Positions 48,180 to 59,844 of a stretch of DNA of 64,000 nt are shown here, piece by piece. The notes under the pieces are model-generated. The model was not told where the DNA came from. It saw nothing but the letters and a program-made list of their open reading frames with translations, and made no database searches. The stretch comes from Cryptomeria japonica (lineage: Eukaryota > Streptophyta > Pinopsida > Cupressales > Cupressaceae): NCBI RefSeq assembly GCF_030272615.1, contig NC_081405.1, forward strand, positions 651,640,920-651,704,919. The letters are read 5' to 3'. The translations under genes were made by a program, and so were the position numbers. The stretch's first letter is position 1. Every line of letters starts with the position of its first letter.

Positions 48180-49318
48180 TGTTGGAATCAATGAACATTA
48201 AGAGTGGGGGTGAATCAATATTTTATAATTAGCAGACTTATTAATTTGATTCTTAATCTACTAGATGCACAAGAAAGAAAGTAATATGCAAAAACTCAAA
48301 ATAAATAACCAAACAACCATAACACCAGAATTTTTACGTGGAAACCTACAAAGGGAAAAACCATGGTGGGATTTGAACCCATAATATTATTATACTATGG
48401 CCAGAAGTATGATAATATTACATAAGGGGAATGCACTTGCATTCATGCACACTTCCCAGAGCTCAATTCTTAATTACAAAAGGGCTACCACCTGGAGGAA
48501 GGTTCACTACCTTACATGATAATACAAAATGTTTACAATAGTGAATGAACTGAAGTATAACATCTAACTATGCCAAATTATAGTTCTAGTTAGGATCAGT
48601 GTGTCCCCTACACTTGATCTTTCTCTCTTTGCTCTGTCACTCACCGAACCACCAAAATATTCAATCGCATTCACCAAACTCACAAATTCACTTATACAAA
48701 CTTTCTTCACTCATTTCCTCTTTCAAAAGGATAAACCAAATCAATCATATATATCTGCACCAAGAAAAAGAATCGTTAACCATGTCGGTCTCCAAAAATC
48801 GCATAACACGTAATATGAAACGTGTGTCACCAAATCAGCTCAACTCATCCACAAATCCAAATGCGAACCAAAACAAGATTATAATAAGCTTCCCATAAGT
48901 TGACCCTATCACCTCAAACACAAAACCAATCATCAAAATCATCCTTGAGATTCCACAATACACATTACTCTAAAATAACTATGTTCTAACTGGATTACCA
49001 AATATCAGAGCTCTAAACTTGCACACAATTCAACACCAGATACTGGGATCACAAAATAATTTGTCTTGAACCTTGAATCAACTACCTTGATCATCATAAC
49101 CAAAATTACAACACCAACGTCAAGCTATATACCATGATCTCATGCTCTACTAGTTACTGCATTCCACCTTCCAGACTTATGCCTTATGAACAAAATGACT
49201 TCCGGTAAATCATATCTATGCACATTGGATGTAGTTATTGAACTGAGTTGCCATCAATTTCAACCCCTAAGCATTTGCAATGCATTAATAATCACTAAAA
49301 CAATGTATCTTTCCAACA
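48180..49318 (-). repeat. 5' LTR of element B
   Basis: 1,139 bp with TGTTGG/CCAACA ends; partner 41093-42199. Followed by the AGCAC duplication. Confidence 0.92.
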
Positions 49319-49439
49319 AGCACACCAACATCAGTCCAAAAAACAATGTACATGCTGCTTATTAGACCAATGTACATTAGTTAAAACTAGTAGGGGGTAA
49401 TACCCCTAACTTCTACTAGAGATACTCAAAAGTATCTTT

Positions 49440-49928
49440 GCATAACACCTTTGTGAAAATATCTGCAATCTACTTCTTTGTGGGCACATACTCAAGTCTG
49501 ACCTTATTATCTAGAACTTTCTCCCTCAAGTAGTGATACCTGATAGATATATGCTTTGTTTTGGAATGCTAAACTGAATTCTTGGAAATTTTTATTGCAC
49601 TAGTATTATCGCCAATGTCCCTCAAAGTCTACTTCATCCATAAAATCTGAGTGCAAGAAGAAGATGTTGCAATGTACTCTGCTTCTGTTGTAGATAAGGA
49701 TACAAAATCTTTCTTTTTGGTTGACTAAGTGACTAGCTAGGAGCCAAGAAAGAATGTTCTTCTACTTGTGCTTTTTCTATCATCAATACTTCTAGCCCAA
49801 TCAACATCTGTGTAAGTTGTGAGGTTAAAATTTGAATTTTTGGGATACCACAAACAAAACTCTTTTGTACCTTTAAGATATCTAAAAATCCTTTTTACCA
49901 CCACAACATGTGATTCTTTTGGTTCTTT
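49440..49928 (-). pseudogene. Copia RNase H of element H
   Basis: Minus-strand translation recovers the D-x-DWA region near 49,790-49,810, serine-rich SLSTTEAEYIA-like sequence near 49,670 and the terminal IFTKVLCKDTFEYL-like end near 49,440. Several stops. Directly downstream of the RT of H. Confidence 0.75.
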
Positions 49929-50720
49929 CTAAATCCTAGCTACCAAACATACTACATACATGATATCTGGTCTGGTAGTAGTCAAATATATCAGTCCTCC
50001 AATCATTAACCTGTACTGACTTGTGTTTTCCTTAGGTGAATTATCATCCTTAGTTAACTTGCACTCAATAGTCATAGGTGTACATGTTGGTTCAAAACTC
50101 TCCAACCCAAACTTCTTCAACAGTTCTTTGACATACTTAGACTGGGAAATGAAAATTCCTTTATTGTTCTGATTAATTTTTTTTTTGCACATACCTTCAT
50201 TTCCTTCAAAGATTTTATCATCAACATATACTACTAGAATCATAACTTTAATTGATTCTATCTTGAAGTACAAGTTACTATATACTGAACCCTTATGAAA
50301 TCCTTGATTAGTTAGATACTTGTCTAATCTCCCATACCAAGGTCTAGGAGATTGTTTCAGTCCATACAAAGCCTTTTTTAATTTGCAAAGAAAGTTTGAA
50401 TCATCCTTCAACTTGAATCCTACCGATTGTTCAATGTAAACTTCTTTTAATTCTCCATTCAAAAATGTTGATTTCACATCCATCTGATAAATCTTGAAAA
50501 CTTTGAATGATACAAATTCCAGGAACATCCAGATTGCCTCCATTCTTGTAACTGGGGCATAAGTTTCATCAAAGTCAATGCCTTCAGTCTAAGTGTATCC
50601 TTTGCAAACCAACCTTTCCTTATTCCTCACAACCTTTCCATCTTCATTTAGCTTGTTCTAGAATAGCCATTTAGTACCGATTACATTCTTATCTTCTGGC
50701 CTGCTGAATAATTCTCATGT
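49929..50720 (-). pseudogene. Copia reverse transcriptase of element H, palm deletion
   Basis: Carries [38 protein letters not shown] and the catalytic [12 protein letters not shown] (near 50,220). After the YVDD block it jumps to [22 protein letters not shown], so the FEMSMIGEL-type block and following β-strand region usual in copia RT are missing: an internal deletion. 50,543-49,929 is otherwise open over 204 codons. Confidence 0.85.
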
Positions 50721-50729
50721 TTGGTTTTT

Positions 50730-51190
50730 CTCAATCTAATATAGTTCCTCTTTCATTTCCTTCATACAGTTTTGATCTTTATAGGCTTCCTCTGTCATCT
50801 TTGGCTTAGTTTCAAACAGTAGACATAACAAGACCTATTCTTGTACTACTTTGCTTCTTGCGATAAATCCTTTGCTCTTGTCTTTGATGATCTAATCTTC
50901 TGAGTGATTCTTCTTGACATAACTTAGAGTCTTAGATGCAGATGTCAGAGCATATTGATCATTCTTTTTTTTTACTCCTGATTTCCTTCTTCTTTTCCTT
51001 TTCTCCGAACTCATCTGAGTCATATCCTGCTACTATTTCTGGCTCTTCTAAAGTATTCTCATCAACTTTTACACTTTCACTTTCAACAATATTATTCAAT
51101 CTCTTATTAAAACATCAATATGCCTTTCTCTTTATTGAGTAACCCAAGAATATTCCTTCATCTTCTCTGCTATCAACTTTTCTAAAATTA
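50730..51190 (-). pseudogene. Integrase-RT linker region of element H
   Basis: Minus-strand sequence between the integrase and RT of H, with broken frames and acidic/Ser-rich translation near 50,950-51,090 as in copia linkers. No catalytic motif. Confidence 0.4.
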
Positions 51191-51199
51191 TCTTCATCT

Positions 51200-51900
51200 T
51201 TCCTAATATAGCACTTACTTCCAAAGACTGAGAAATATTTCAGTGTCGTTCTACCATGTACCATAGTTCATAAGATGTCTTGCCATACTTCCTTTTGTAG
51301 CTAATTATGTTGAGTGTGTATGATGCTATATGAATTGCTTCTTTTCAATAGACTTTAGGTAACTTTGCACCTTTTATCATGGTTTTAGCTTCTTCTTGTA
51401 TAGTTCGGTTCATTCTTTCTACTACACCATTCTATTGAGGTGTCTGGGGAGCTCATAACTATCTTTTGATGCCATGCTTTTCACAAAAGTCATTGAACTC
51501 ATTTGAGATGAATTCTCCTCCTCTTTCAGACCTTAAACATTTGATTTTCCTACCAACTTCATTCTCAACTTTTGTCTTGAATATATTAAAATTTTCTAAT
51601 GATTCAGATTTTTCTCTGAGAAATGCAAACCAAGTCATTCTAGAATAATCATCAATCAATAACATGAAATACCTCTCATCTTGTAGGATTCTTGTCCGCT
51701 TCAGACCACAAATATTTGTATGAACCAAATCTAGTAATCCAGTGGATGAGTACTCCTTTCCTCTGAATGTGCTTCTGGTTTGCTTTCCTACTTGACATTC
51801 CCTACAGATGTCGTTCTCTGGTTTAGACAATCTAGGCAAATCTCTTATTGCACTCTTTGAACTGATCTATATGAATTTATCAAAGTTGATATGACACATC
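51200..51900 (-). pseudogene. Copia integrase of element H, catalytic Asp residues changed
   Basis: 51,839-51,459 encodes CRECQVGKQTRSTF, then HTNICG (first catalytic Asp now Asn), DDYSRMTWFAFL and LRSERGGEF (second catalytic Asp now Glu). The PQQNGVVE block follows in another frame near 51,430. Both Asp changes would abolish strand transfer, in contrast to E. Confidence 0.85.
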
Positions 51901-52213
51901 CTCTAGTGCTATAGCCAACTGTCATCAAGTTGTGATATTAAACAATGCTTTGTAGACCCTTCCAACTAGTACATATTTCTCTTTGTCCTCCTTCCATCTG
52001 TAATAACCATTCCATAATCCTTTCGGATCTCACATCCATTGTCTTGAAAGAAGACATTGTATCCATTTTCACACATCTATATAACACTTAAGAGATTATG
52101 ATGCACACCCTTCAGATAATAAACATTGTCAGTTCTATGCTTTCGATGAAAGTAATACCAACAATTTGTGTTGTAGGATCATCCCCAAATCTAATTGAAC
52201 CTCCATCATACTT

Positions 52214-52492
52214 TTAAAGTTTTATGAATTTTCTTTTATCACTAGTCATATGATTTGAGCATCCATTATCAATCAACCATTCATTCTTATCTCTTCTAGC
52301 ATTAAATGAGTTAGCAATAGTCTTAGAGATATCATAATTAGGAACATCATTTTCTACCAAAAACAAACAATCACTATCCTCATAGTATGATTCATCATCT
52401 GAAATGCCAGGATCATCCTTAACATAATATGCCTTCTTATTGAACTTTCCCTTGTTTTCCTTAAAAAAAATTATATTTCCCTTTCTGGACAT
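52214..52492 (-). pseudogene. Aspartic protease region of element H
   Basis: Signature reads WLIDNGCSNHMTSDKRKF: catalytic Asp kept but the usual Ser of DSG is Asn. Preceded by an acidic linker (DDESYYEDSDCLFLVEN). Joins the gag knuckle by a frame change near 52,480. Confidence 0.82.
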
Positions 52493-53503
52493 CTAGATGC
52501 AATATGACCAATCTTACCACATCTAAAACATTTAAAGAGGAACATACCTTTGTTTTTGCCAGTGGCTTTCTTCAAATTCCTTATTGAGATTTCTTCTACC
52601 TCATCCAAGATTTCTTCATCATCCAGACTATCTTTAGATGCCTTGAATGCGGTCTCTGACTTGTCTTTATCCTTTCCGAATTTCCTTACTTCAAATGCAG
52701 TTAGGGCAGCAAATAGTTGCTCTTTGTTGAACTTCTTTGGATCATAAGTTTCTTCAATTACAAAGATCTTGTCATTGTAGCTCACTCCAGTAATGTCATT
52801 TGAATCTTGTCAATCACATCTTCATCACTCAAGGTGCCTCCAAGCTCTCTGATCTTGTTCATTGTGGTATCAACCTTCTCAAAATATCTCACAATATCCT
52901 CTCCTTCTTCCATCCTCAAGTTTTCCGATCTTCTCTTAGTAGTCAAACTCTTTGTTAGCTTGACTCTCTCATTCCCTTCATAGATGTCTTTTAACTTCTG
53001 CTAGACTTCATAAGCGGTATTCAAAGAGATAACCTTAGTCAATTTATCTTTTGTTAACGCACTGAAAATAACATACCTTGCTTTTTCATTTTCTTCATAT
53101 GATTGAATCTCATCTAGAGTATTAAGTCCATTTGTCGAAGGAATATACTTAGTCTCCACAATCTTCCAAGTATTGTAACCCAGAGAAACCAAGTAACTTC
53201 TCATCTTCACTTTGTTGGCATATGCACACTCCAATGAGACATTGTATGTGATTGAAGGTTTTGTCATTGATGGCAACCTTACAATCCTATGACACTGGCA
53301 AAGCATTACACCGGCAAGGCATCGAAAAGATAGTTCATTGGCATCAACAAATCACACTCTACACCGACACTCAAACCACCGGCATTGACATAGAGAAAGG
53401 AAGCATACCAACATAGAGGCTGATAGGATTTTTGTTATATTATATTTTGTTTATTATTGTAAAAACTTTGTAAGCCGACTTGGAAAGTTGTAAAATGACT
53501 CTT

Positions 53504-53513
53504 ATATATAAGA
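53504..53513 (+). promoter_or_regulatory. TATA box in 5' LTR of element A
   Basis: TATATATAAG preceded by GACTCT and followed by AGAGATCA, conserved in the 3' LTR at about 59,313-59,322. Likely start of the genomic transcript of A. Confidence 0.65.
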
Positions 53514-53988
53514 GAGATCATTGTAGACATTTTGTAAGTAATGGAAGCAAAGAAAAAGAAGATATTAGGCAGACCTATTATGTGAATTATAGGTTAAAGG
53601 TTTTATGTAAAGAACAGAGAAAAAACTGGTACTCGATCAGACATTACAGATGCTATTGTAAAGCAGTACAAGATATTGGATTTGTATAATCCACATTGTA
53701 AGTCAGTGAGACTTCCCATTGAGCAGTGAGCTCTAGGCAATTGGCCTTCCTGTACGTGCAGACCCCTTTTGTAAGTAATATTCTCTTATTGGTTAGTAAG
53801 TGGATATTGTGGGTCACAAATCCCACCAAGGTTTTTCCCACACCAGGTTTCCTCATTAAATCCTTATGTCATGGTGTGCTTTTCATGTGGATGTTTTTAA
53901 TTCTATTTATTACATTATTTCTTGCATACCGGTACACTGTTATAATATGTTCTACATGCTTTAAGTTGAGAAATTCTAATTACTGGTC

Positions 53989-54019
53989 AGATACAGATTC
54001 ACCCCCCCTCTCAGTATCT
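53989..54019 (+). other. Terminal U5 hairpin of element A
   Basis: AGATAC and GTATCT pair across a loop containing TTCACCCCCCC, 15 bases before the LTR end. The 3' LTR has AGATATTGA and TTAGTATCT around the same loop. See the finding on covarying stems. Confidence 0.65.
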
Positions 54020-54036
54020 ATGGGATTCCTAACAAT

Positions 54037-54048
54037 TGGTATCAGAGC
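54037..54048 (+). promoter_or_regulatory. Primer-binding site of element A
   Basis: TGGTATCAGAGC, exact complement type for initiator methionine tRNA, two bases after the LTR. Confidence 0.92.
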
Positions 54049-54105
54049 GTGGTCCTCTATTTTCAAAAGCCTAACAACCTGAGGAAGATCTTGACACTGG
54101 TAGAT

Positions 54106-55200
54106 ATGCAAAATCTAATGAAGTAACTTGAAGGAGCTCTCTCAGAATATGATACAGAAAAATTGAAAAATATCAAAGTAGAAGATGATCTAAAGGTAGC
54201 TTAGGATATCATTCAGGCACTTCAAGAGAATCTTACTATTGCAAGAAATAAGAGAAGAGAACTTTGTGAAAAAATGCAAAATGAGAATGATGAAAAGGAA
54301 TCACTTAATGATATGTTAAGTAAGCTGAAACTGGAGAATATAACTACAAAGAATGAGATGCAGGATATGACTATGATATTTTGTAAAGAGATTGAAGATA
54401 GGAAGAAGAATGAAGAAGAATTGACTAGAAGACTAAGTGATGCAGCAAATGAGAACACAGGGCTTAGCTATGAAAATGATTTATTAAAGACAGATCTGAT
54501 GCACACTCAGAATGACTCCAATGAACTAATGAGGTAGAAAGAAGTCTTAGAAAGAGAACTAGAAACTGCAAATCAACATAAAGGAAAATTCAAGAAAAGC
54601 TCAGAGGAACTTGGTAACTTGCTGAAGAATCAAAAACCTAAAAGTGACACTTCTGGAATTGGCTTTGAAGTTGGTGAAAGCGTCGGTACTACAAACACAT
54701 AGGATCACAGTAAACCGGTAAGACAACCTAATGCTTATAAATTCAATGGAAAATGCTTTAACTGTAATAAGTATGGTCATAGAGAAAATGAATGTAGATC
54801 TAGAAATTATCAGAATATCAACACACCCACCGGTCAATGTTCAAAATGCAACAAAGTTGGTCACAATTCTGAAAATTGCAGAATGAATGTGAGATGTTAT
54901 GTTTGTGGAAGATTTGGACATTTATCTAATCAACGCAGAACACAAACCGGCATAGGTTATGGGAAAGCTATTCAGAAGAATAATGTGACTTGTTATGCAT
55001 GTAACAAGATTGGGCATATTGCAAAATTCTGTAGAAGTAAAGAATCACCGACAGACAACAAAAGTTCTAGCTTGAAAGGTAAAGAAAAAGTTGAAGAGGT
55101 TAAGCAAGAATTCTCAAAACAATGGATTAGAAAAGTTGATCTAAATGTTGGGAATACTCCTCCACCGGTAGAACCAATCAATGCTTCACTGGGAGGATAG
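54106..55200 (+). pseudogene. gag-like protein of element A (coiled coil, five knuckles)
   Basis: The ATG at 54106 follows the primer site by 57 bases. Residues ~1-190 form a charged coiled coil (EKLKNIKVEDDLKVA, RKKNEEELTRRLSDA). Residues ~215-310 carry CCHC knuckles: CFNCNKYGHRENEC, CSKCNKVGHNSENC, CYVCGRFGHLSNQ (final Cys lost) and CYACNKIGHIAKFC. A Lys-rich tail ends at TAG 55198. Premature stops: TAA 54124, TAG 54202, 54535, 54700. It has no UBN2 capsid, so particle assembly may depend on another element's Gag; that is inference. Confidence 0.8.
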
Positions 55201-55571
55201 AGTGATGCTTCATCAATAGGATAGAGTGATGCTCCACTGGCAAGAAGTTCTTCATCAAATTGAAGAATGTTTCCTTGACGGTTTGGCAATCTAATGACAC
55301 ATATGCTATTATTCCCTCGGTTAGAGATGAGAAGTTGGAAATTACTTCATTACTAATAGACAATGTTAAGTGAATACTTAACCAACATGCATTAAATGTG
55401 GTAGATGGTAAATTAACACTATAAATTTGTGATTTTGGCTCCATTTCATTTCACCGTGATTTCAAACATTTGTAGAGCATGAAATTTGTAGAGCTAACGA
55501 ATTTCAAGAAAAGAGGTGAAGCACTTCAAGCAATCAATCTATCCAAGATAGAAAAAAAGGTATTTATCATC

Positions 55572-58500
55572 ATGGCATCCACCTCTGCACTTGAATATAT
55601 AGCAAACCCTACTGTAGTCGAGGTCATAAAACACCCTAGGCCCATATTTCAACTAGTTCCCGAAGTAGCAAAGAAAGATGACAATATAGGTTCTTTCTCA
55701 CAAATACCAAAAGGAGTTGTTTATGCTGAAGACCCCAAAATTTACATTCACTGCAACATAGAGGAATTAGGAGATGAAGAGATCAAAACTATGTATAAAA
55801 CTATCATATGTGATAATTCCAGAAATGTGAAACCAGAACATAAAATCATTGAAACCCTAGGATTTACTGAAATCCTCTACATTCCTGAATTTCCCAAGGA
55901 TGTGATTAGGATAGTCTTATGGAGGGTACATGGTGAATTTTCCTGGTTAGATGCAATTCACAAAATCACCAAGGAGGCTGTGAAAGCTGTCACAGGGTTA
56001 CCGACCACCGGTACAAATCCAGATAAAACTGAGGTCTCAAATGACCTAGTTACTAAGCTAACTGGTGCTACATTTGATAAAAAGTCCTTAAGAGTCAATG
56101 ATGTAACTGACATCAATGTAAGGTTTATCAGCATGATATTAGGGTATAAGGCAACTCATGCAAATAGACTCAATTTAGTTTCAAGTTTATGCATTAGGAG
56201 TGCTTATGACATGATCACAGATAATGTAAAGATTGATATATGTGAGTGGTTGAAGGATGAGTTAATTGACAACCTAGGCAAGATTAAGAAGGATAAGAAA
56301 GGAACTTTTAGGTTTTGAAATCTGCTAGTATGTTTGATGCTACATATAAATAAACAAGTTCCTGGTATAAGCTACAAAGAACTTGGATTTGATATACTGG
56401 TAGGTAAACAGTTAACAAAACTATTAAACAATATGGGAGAAGATAAGGAAAACAATATCCATGATTATTTTCAAGCACTTAAGGCCCAAATGAAGAAGAG
56501 AATCAGAATATCACAAAAGATTATTGACAAGTACAAGGATGAAATATGTTTTTTAATAAAAAAGGATGAAATCTAGATGGAAGCAGTCATCCCAAGAACA
56601 ATCTAGGTAACAAAGATGGGCTATGAGATAGATGATCATATAATTGAGACTTATGCTAAAGCACTTCTGGAAGCACCAAATGAACTAAGGGAAGAAGTAT
56701 TTGGTAGTGCTAAGACTATAGAAAAACAAATACAATCTAAGAGAGTGAAAAAGGTTGAGGTAGTTGTGAGAAGAGGCTCTAGATAGGCAAAGGCTAATAA
56801 AGAAGATGTGTTGAAAACCGGTATCACTAAGGATGAGCTAGGAACTCTACAGCCTGAGACTCATCTATCATCGGTAGGTACTTCTTTAGAAAGTGACATG
56901 CCTACAGATTTCAAAAGAGTTGTAAGGAAAAGAGATCCCTCACTGGAAACCACACCCTCACCTAGGAGGACAAGATAGAAACAACAAGTAGTGAGATCTC
57001 TGGTTAAAAAGACTACACCAAAGAAGAAACTAACACCCAAAAAGAAGAAGAGAACAAAACAAAACCTGCCTCCTCTTGACATACTATTGAATGAAATTAT
57101 AGAGGAAGGGAAAATGAAGAATATAGAGAAATTGTATGACACTCTGACTGCAGATGAAAAAGAACAACTAGAAAACAATGTTATATTGCATATGGACATG
57201 TATAAGAAATTTTTGATGGAAGTTGTAGACGAAGTACCAAATGAACTGTTCCAAAGACTGGAAGCAAGAAGACAAGTAGTAATAGAACTTGACAAGAAAA
57301 TCAAGATAGAAAAGCTACTTGCTGTGTACCCAATGAACTCACCTAAAGAAATTGATGATTTAATTGTTGAAGCCAACCGGTCAGTATTCTCTACTGCACA
57401 CCGGCACATTGCATTAATGGTTGGAAGAGTCAATGAGGTGATTGAAGAAACAGAAAATGGATGGGATATATTCCTAGTTGAAAAAGAAAAACAAGAAGAA
57501 TACAAACACCCCAAACCAATAAGGGTATATCAGAAAGAAAGAGACAAAGGAAAAGGAAAGGTTGGTGGACCTTCGAGTATCAAAGTAAAAGACAACTTAC
57601 CCCCACCTCCTTTTACATCACCAGTAACAACAACTACAGAAGATCAATTGGCAGTTGAAAGTATGGATGTAGAGGATGTCAACCCTAATCCTAAAGTCTT
57701 ATATACAGTAGATGTTGATACACAAAAGATCAACATTGTGGTAGACAAAGATACAACTGGTAAGACTAAAATGGCTAGTGAGCCACTAGTAGTTGAGCAA
57801 ACTGATAACACACAAGAGAAACCAACAGATGACAAAGAGCAATAGGCAAGAACTCAAATTGAGACAGAGCAAGAAGAAGAGCAACAACAATAGGAACAGG
57901 TACAGGAATAGGTTCATGAGGAGACAGTGCAACCGATAAATGGAGAAGTACACAAACCATTTCTTAAAGAAATGAAAACACAAACAGACCTACCAGAGTT
58001 CACAACAAGCTTGGTTACTTCCTCCACTGGTAGAATTCAGAATGTTGGTTCCTCCTTAGTAGGCCAAAAACCAACAAATGTAACTGAAGTACTTTTAGAT
58101 TCAATCAAAAGGATAACAGATTGTAGTTCATAGGCTTATAAAGCTATAGATGACACAATCCCAATTTTGAAGGTAATTGCTCCTAATTGTAATATAGACA
58201 ATAAAGATTCTTTCGGACAACTTGATACTTTATGTAAATACATCACTGAGAACATTGAGAAAATAAAGGAAGAGACATTGAAGGACAAGGTAGAAATTGA
58301 AAAGGAGAAATTCTTTGAAGATCAAATAAAGAAGTGTACTAGGAAATTTGACACACTTCTACCGGAACTATGCAACTTATTAAAGGAATACAAAACTCTG
58401 TACAAATACACCTGCAAGACAAACTTTTTGACAGTAGACATAGATAAGAAAATAAGCAAGGTACAGGATGAAATCAATAAACTTGCTGACAATTTTGTTA

Positions 58501-58835
58501 GTTCACCTGATACATTATCAGTTTTTGAGCAAAGGATAACAAATTTTGAGGAAGAGTTACTTAAATTAGAAAGAGAAAAGGAGAGAATAGTGAATAAGGT
58601 AAAGCATTTGAGATTAAAACTAAGTCCAAGATTGGACTATCTAGCATCATTGCGGAAGGAAATATCTGAGGCATTGATACAGGGACAAAAAACATCGGTT
58701 GAGCATATGCAAGACCTCACCGGTATAGTTAAAAGAATAGAGACAACAATGAGAGACAGTAAAATTTTTATGCAGAGTATAAACTTGATTTTGGCAGATC
58801 TATTTCAAATTGTAACTACTCAGTTACAAGGTTGA
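55572..58835 (+). pseudogene. ORF2 of element A: uncharacterised ~1,090-codon protein
   Basis: One frame from MASTSALEYIANPTVVEVIK (55572) to 58835, broken only by TGA 56316 and TAG at 56574, 56604, 56784, 56976, 57843, 57891, 57909 and 58131. The N-terminal ~330 residues are shared with B, C and I (IPKGVVYAEDPKIYIHCNIEE; WRVHGEFSWLDAIHKITKEA). A Lys-rich basic segment (TPKKKLTPKKKKRTKQ, near 57,010-57,060) looks like a nuclear-localisation signal. An acidic/Gln-rich zone and a C-terminal coiled coil (NFEEELLKLEREKERIVNKV, near 58,550) follow. No catalytic motif seen. Not recognised. Confidence 0.75.
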
Positions 58836-59036
58836 AACTACAAACTCTACTGACATCTTGACAACCTTTTTCATTGATGCCAAAGGGGGAGTAGTGGTAT
58901 GAGAAAATTCAATATCACAAGAATCATATGCTCAGGGGGAGCACACATTTTTGGTAACATTTTTTTGGATTTCACAATTTTGGATACACTTTTGAAATTT
59001 CTCATGAGTGTTGCCATCAATGCCAAAGGGGGAGAT
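58836..59036 (+). promoter_or_regulatory. 3' UTR and polypurine tracts of element A
   Basis: Three purine tracts: GCCAAAGGGGGAGTAGTGG (near 58,880), CTCAGGGGGAGCAC (near 58,932) and GCCAAAGGGGGAGAT (59,022-59,036) adjoining the LTR. The last is the expected plus-strand primer; the first and last sit in near-identical ATTGATGCCAAAGGGGGAG context. Confidence 0.8.
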
Positions 59037-59844
59037 TGTTGGCATATGCACACTCCAATGAGACATTATATGTGATTGAAGGTTTTTTCATTGATGGCAA
59101 GCTTACAATCCTATGACACCGGCAAAGCATTACATCGACAAGGCATCGATAAGATAGTTCACCGGCATCAATAGATCACACTCTACACTGGCACTGGCAT
59201 AGAGAAAGGAAGCATATCGGCACAGAGGCCGACTGGATTTTTGTTATATTATATTTCATTTATTATTGTAAAAACTTTGTAACCCAACTTGGCTAGTTAT
59301 AAAATGACTCTTATATATAAGAGAGATCATTGTAGACATTTTGTAAGTAATGGAAGCAAAGAAAAAGAAGATATTAGGCAGACCTATTATGCGAATTATA
59401 GGTTAAAGGTTTTATGTAAAGAATAGAGTAGAAACCAGTACTGGATCAGGCATTATAGATGCTATTGTAAAGCAGTACAAGATATTGGATTTGTATAATC
59501 CACATTGTAAGTCAGTGAGACTTCCCATTGAGCAGTGAGCTCTAGGCAATTGGCCTTGCTGCATTTGCAGGCCCCTTTTGTAAATAATATTCTCTTATTG
59601 GCCAGTAAGTGGATATTGTGGGTCACAAATCCCATCGAGATTTTTTCCACACTCGGTTTCCTCATTAAATCCTTGTATCATGGTGTGCTTTTCATGTGGA
59701 TGTTTTTAATTTTGTTTATTACATTATTTCTTGCATACTGGTACACTGTTATAATATGTTTTTCATGTTTTAAGTTGAGAAATTCTAATTATTGGTCAGA
59801 TATTGATTCACTCCCCCCTCTTAGTATCTGTGGGATTCCTAACA
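59037..59844 (+). repeat. 3' LTR of element A
   Basis: 808 bp, pairs with 53213-54034. Shorter mainly through a small deletion near 59,195. Ends ATTCCTAACA, then the CACTT duplication. Confidence 0.95.

Larger units (their letters stand above)
41093..49318 (-). mobile_element. Element B: pol-less LTR element with exact target duplication
   Basis: LTRs 41093-42199 and 48180-49318, primer site at 48166-48177, gag-like gene, ORF2, purine tracts. The flanks are AGCAC at 41088-41092 and AGCAC at 49319-49323, an exact 5-bp duplication. Inserted in the 3' UTR of H. Contains a solo LTR (44503-45561) within ORF2. Same family plan as A, C and I but clearly diverged. Confidence 0.92.
53213..54034 (+). 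repeat. 5' LTR of element A
   Basis: 822 bp, TGTTGGCATATG...GATTCCTAACA. TATA-type TATATATAAG at about 53,504-53,513. Later come the GTGAGCTCTAGGCAATTGGC region, the common motif CAAGGTTTTTCCCACACCAG (about 53,828-53,847) and the terminal hairpin 53989-54019. Confidence 0.95.
53213..59844 (+). mobile_element. Element A: complete pol-less LTR element with exact duplication
   Basis: 6,632 bp, LTRs 53213-54034 and 59037-59844, duplication CACTT at 53208-53212 and 59845-59849. Internal order: primer site 54037-54048, gag-like gene, ORF2, purine tract. No protease, integrase, RT or RNase H in any frame of the 5.0 kb interior. The LTR pair agrees well by eye with mostly transition differences, so it is among the younger insertions here. 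Best reference copy of the family including I, B and C. Confidence 0.95.

Noticed and set aside
54037-54048. tRNA gene fragment
   Set aside because: Only 12 bases matching a tRNA 3' end, placed at an LTR edge: primer-binding site, not a gene.
56861-57514. Ser/Phe-rich 217-codon minus-strand ORF
   Set aside because: Antisense of the charged ORF2 of A; low-complexity composition reflects the Lys/Glu-rich coding strand.
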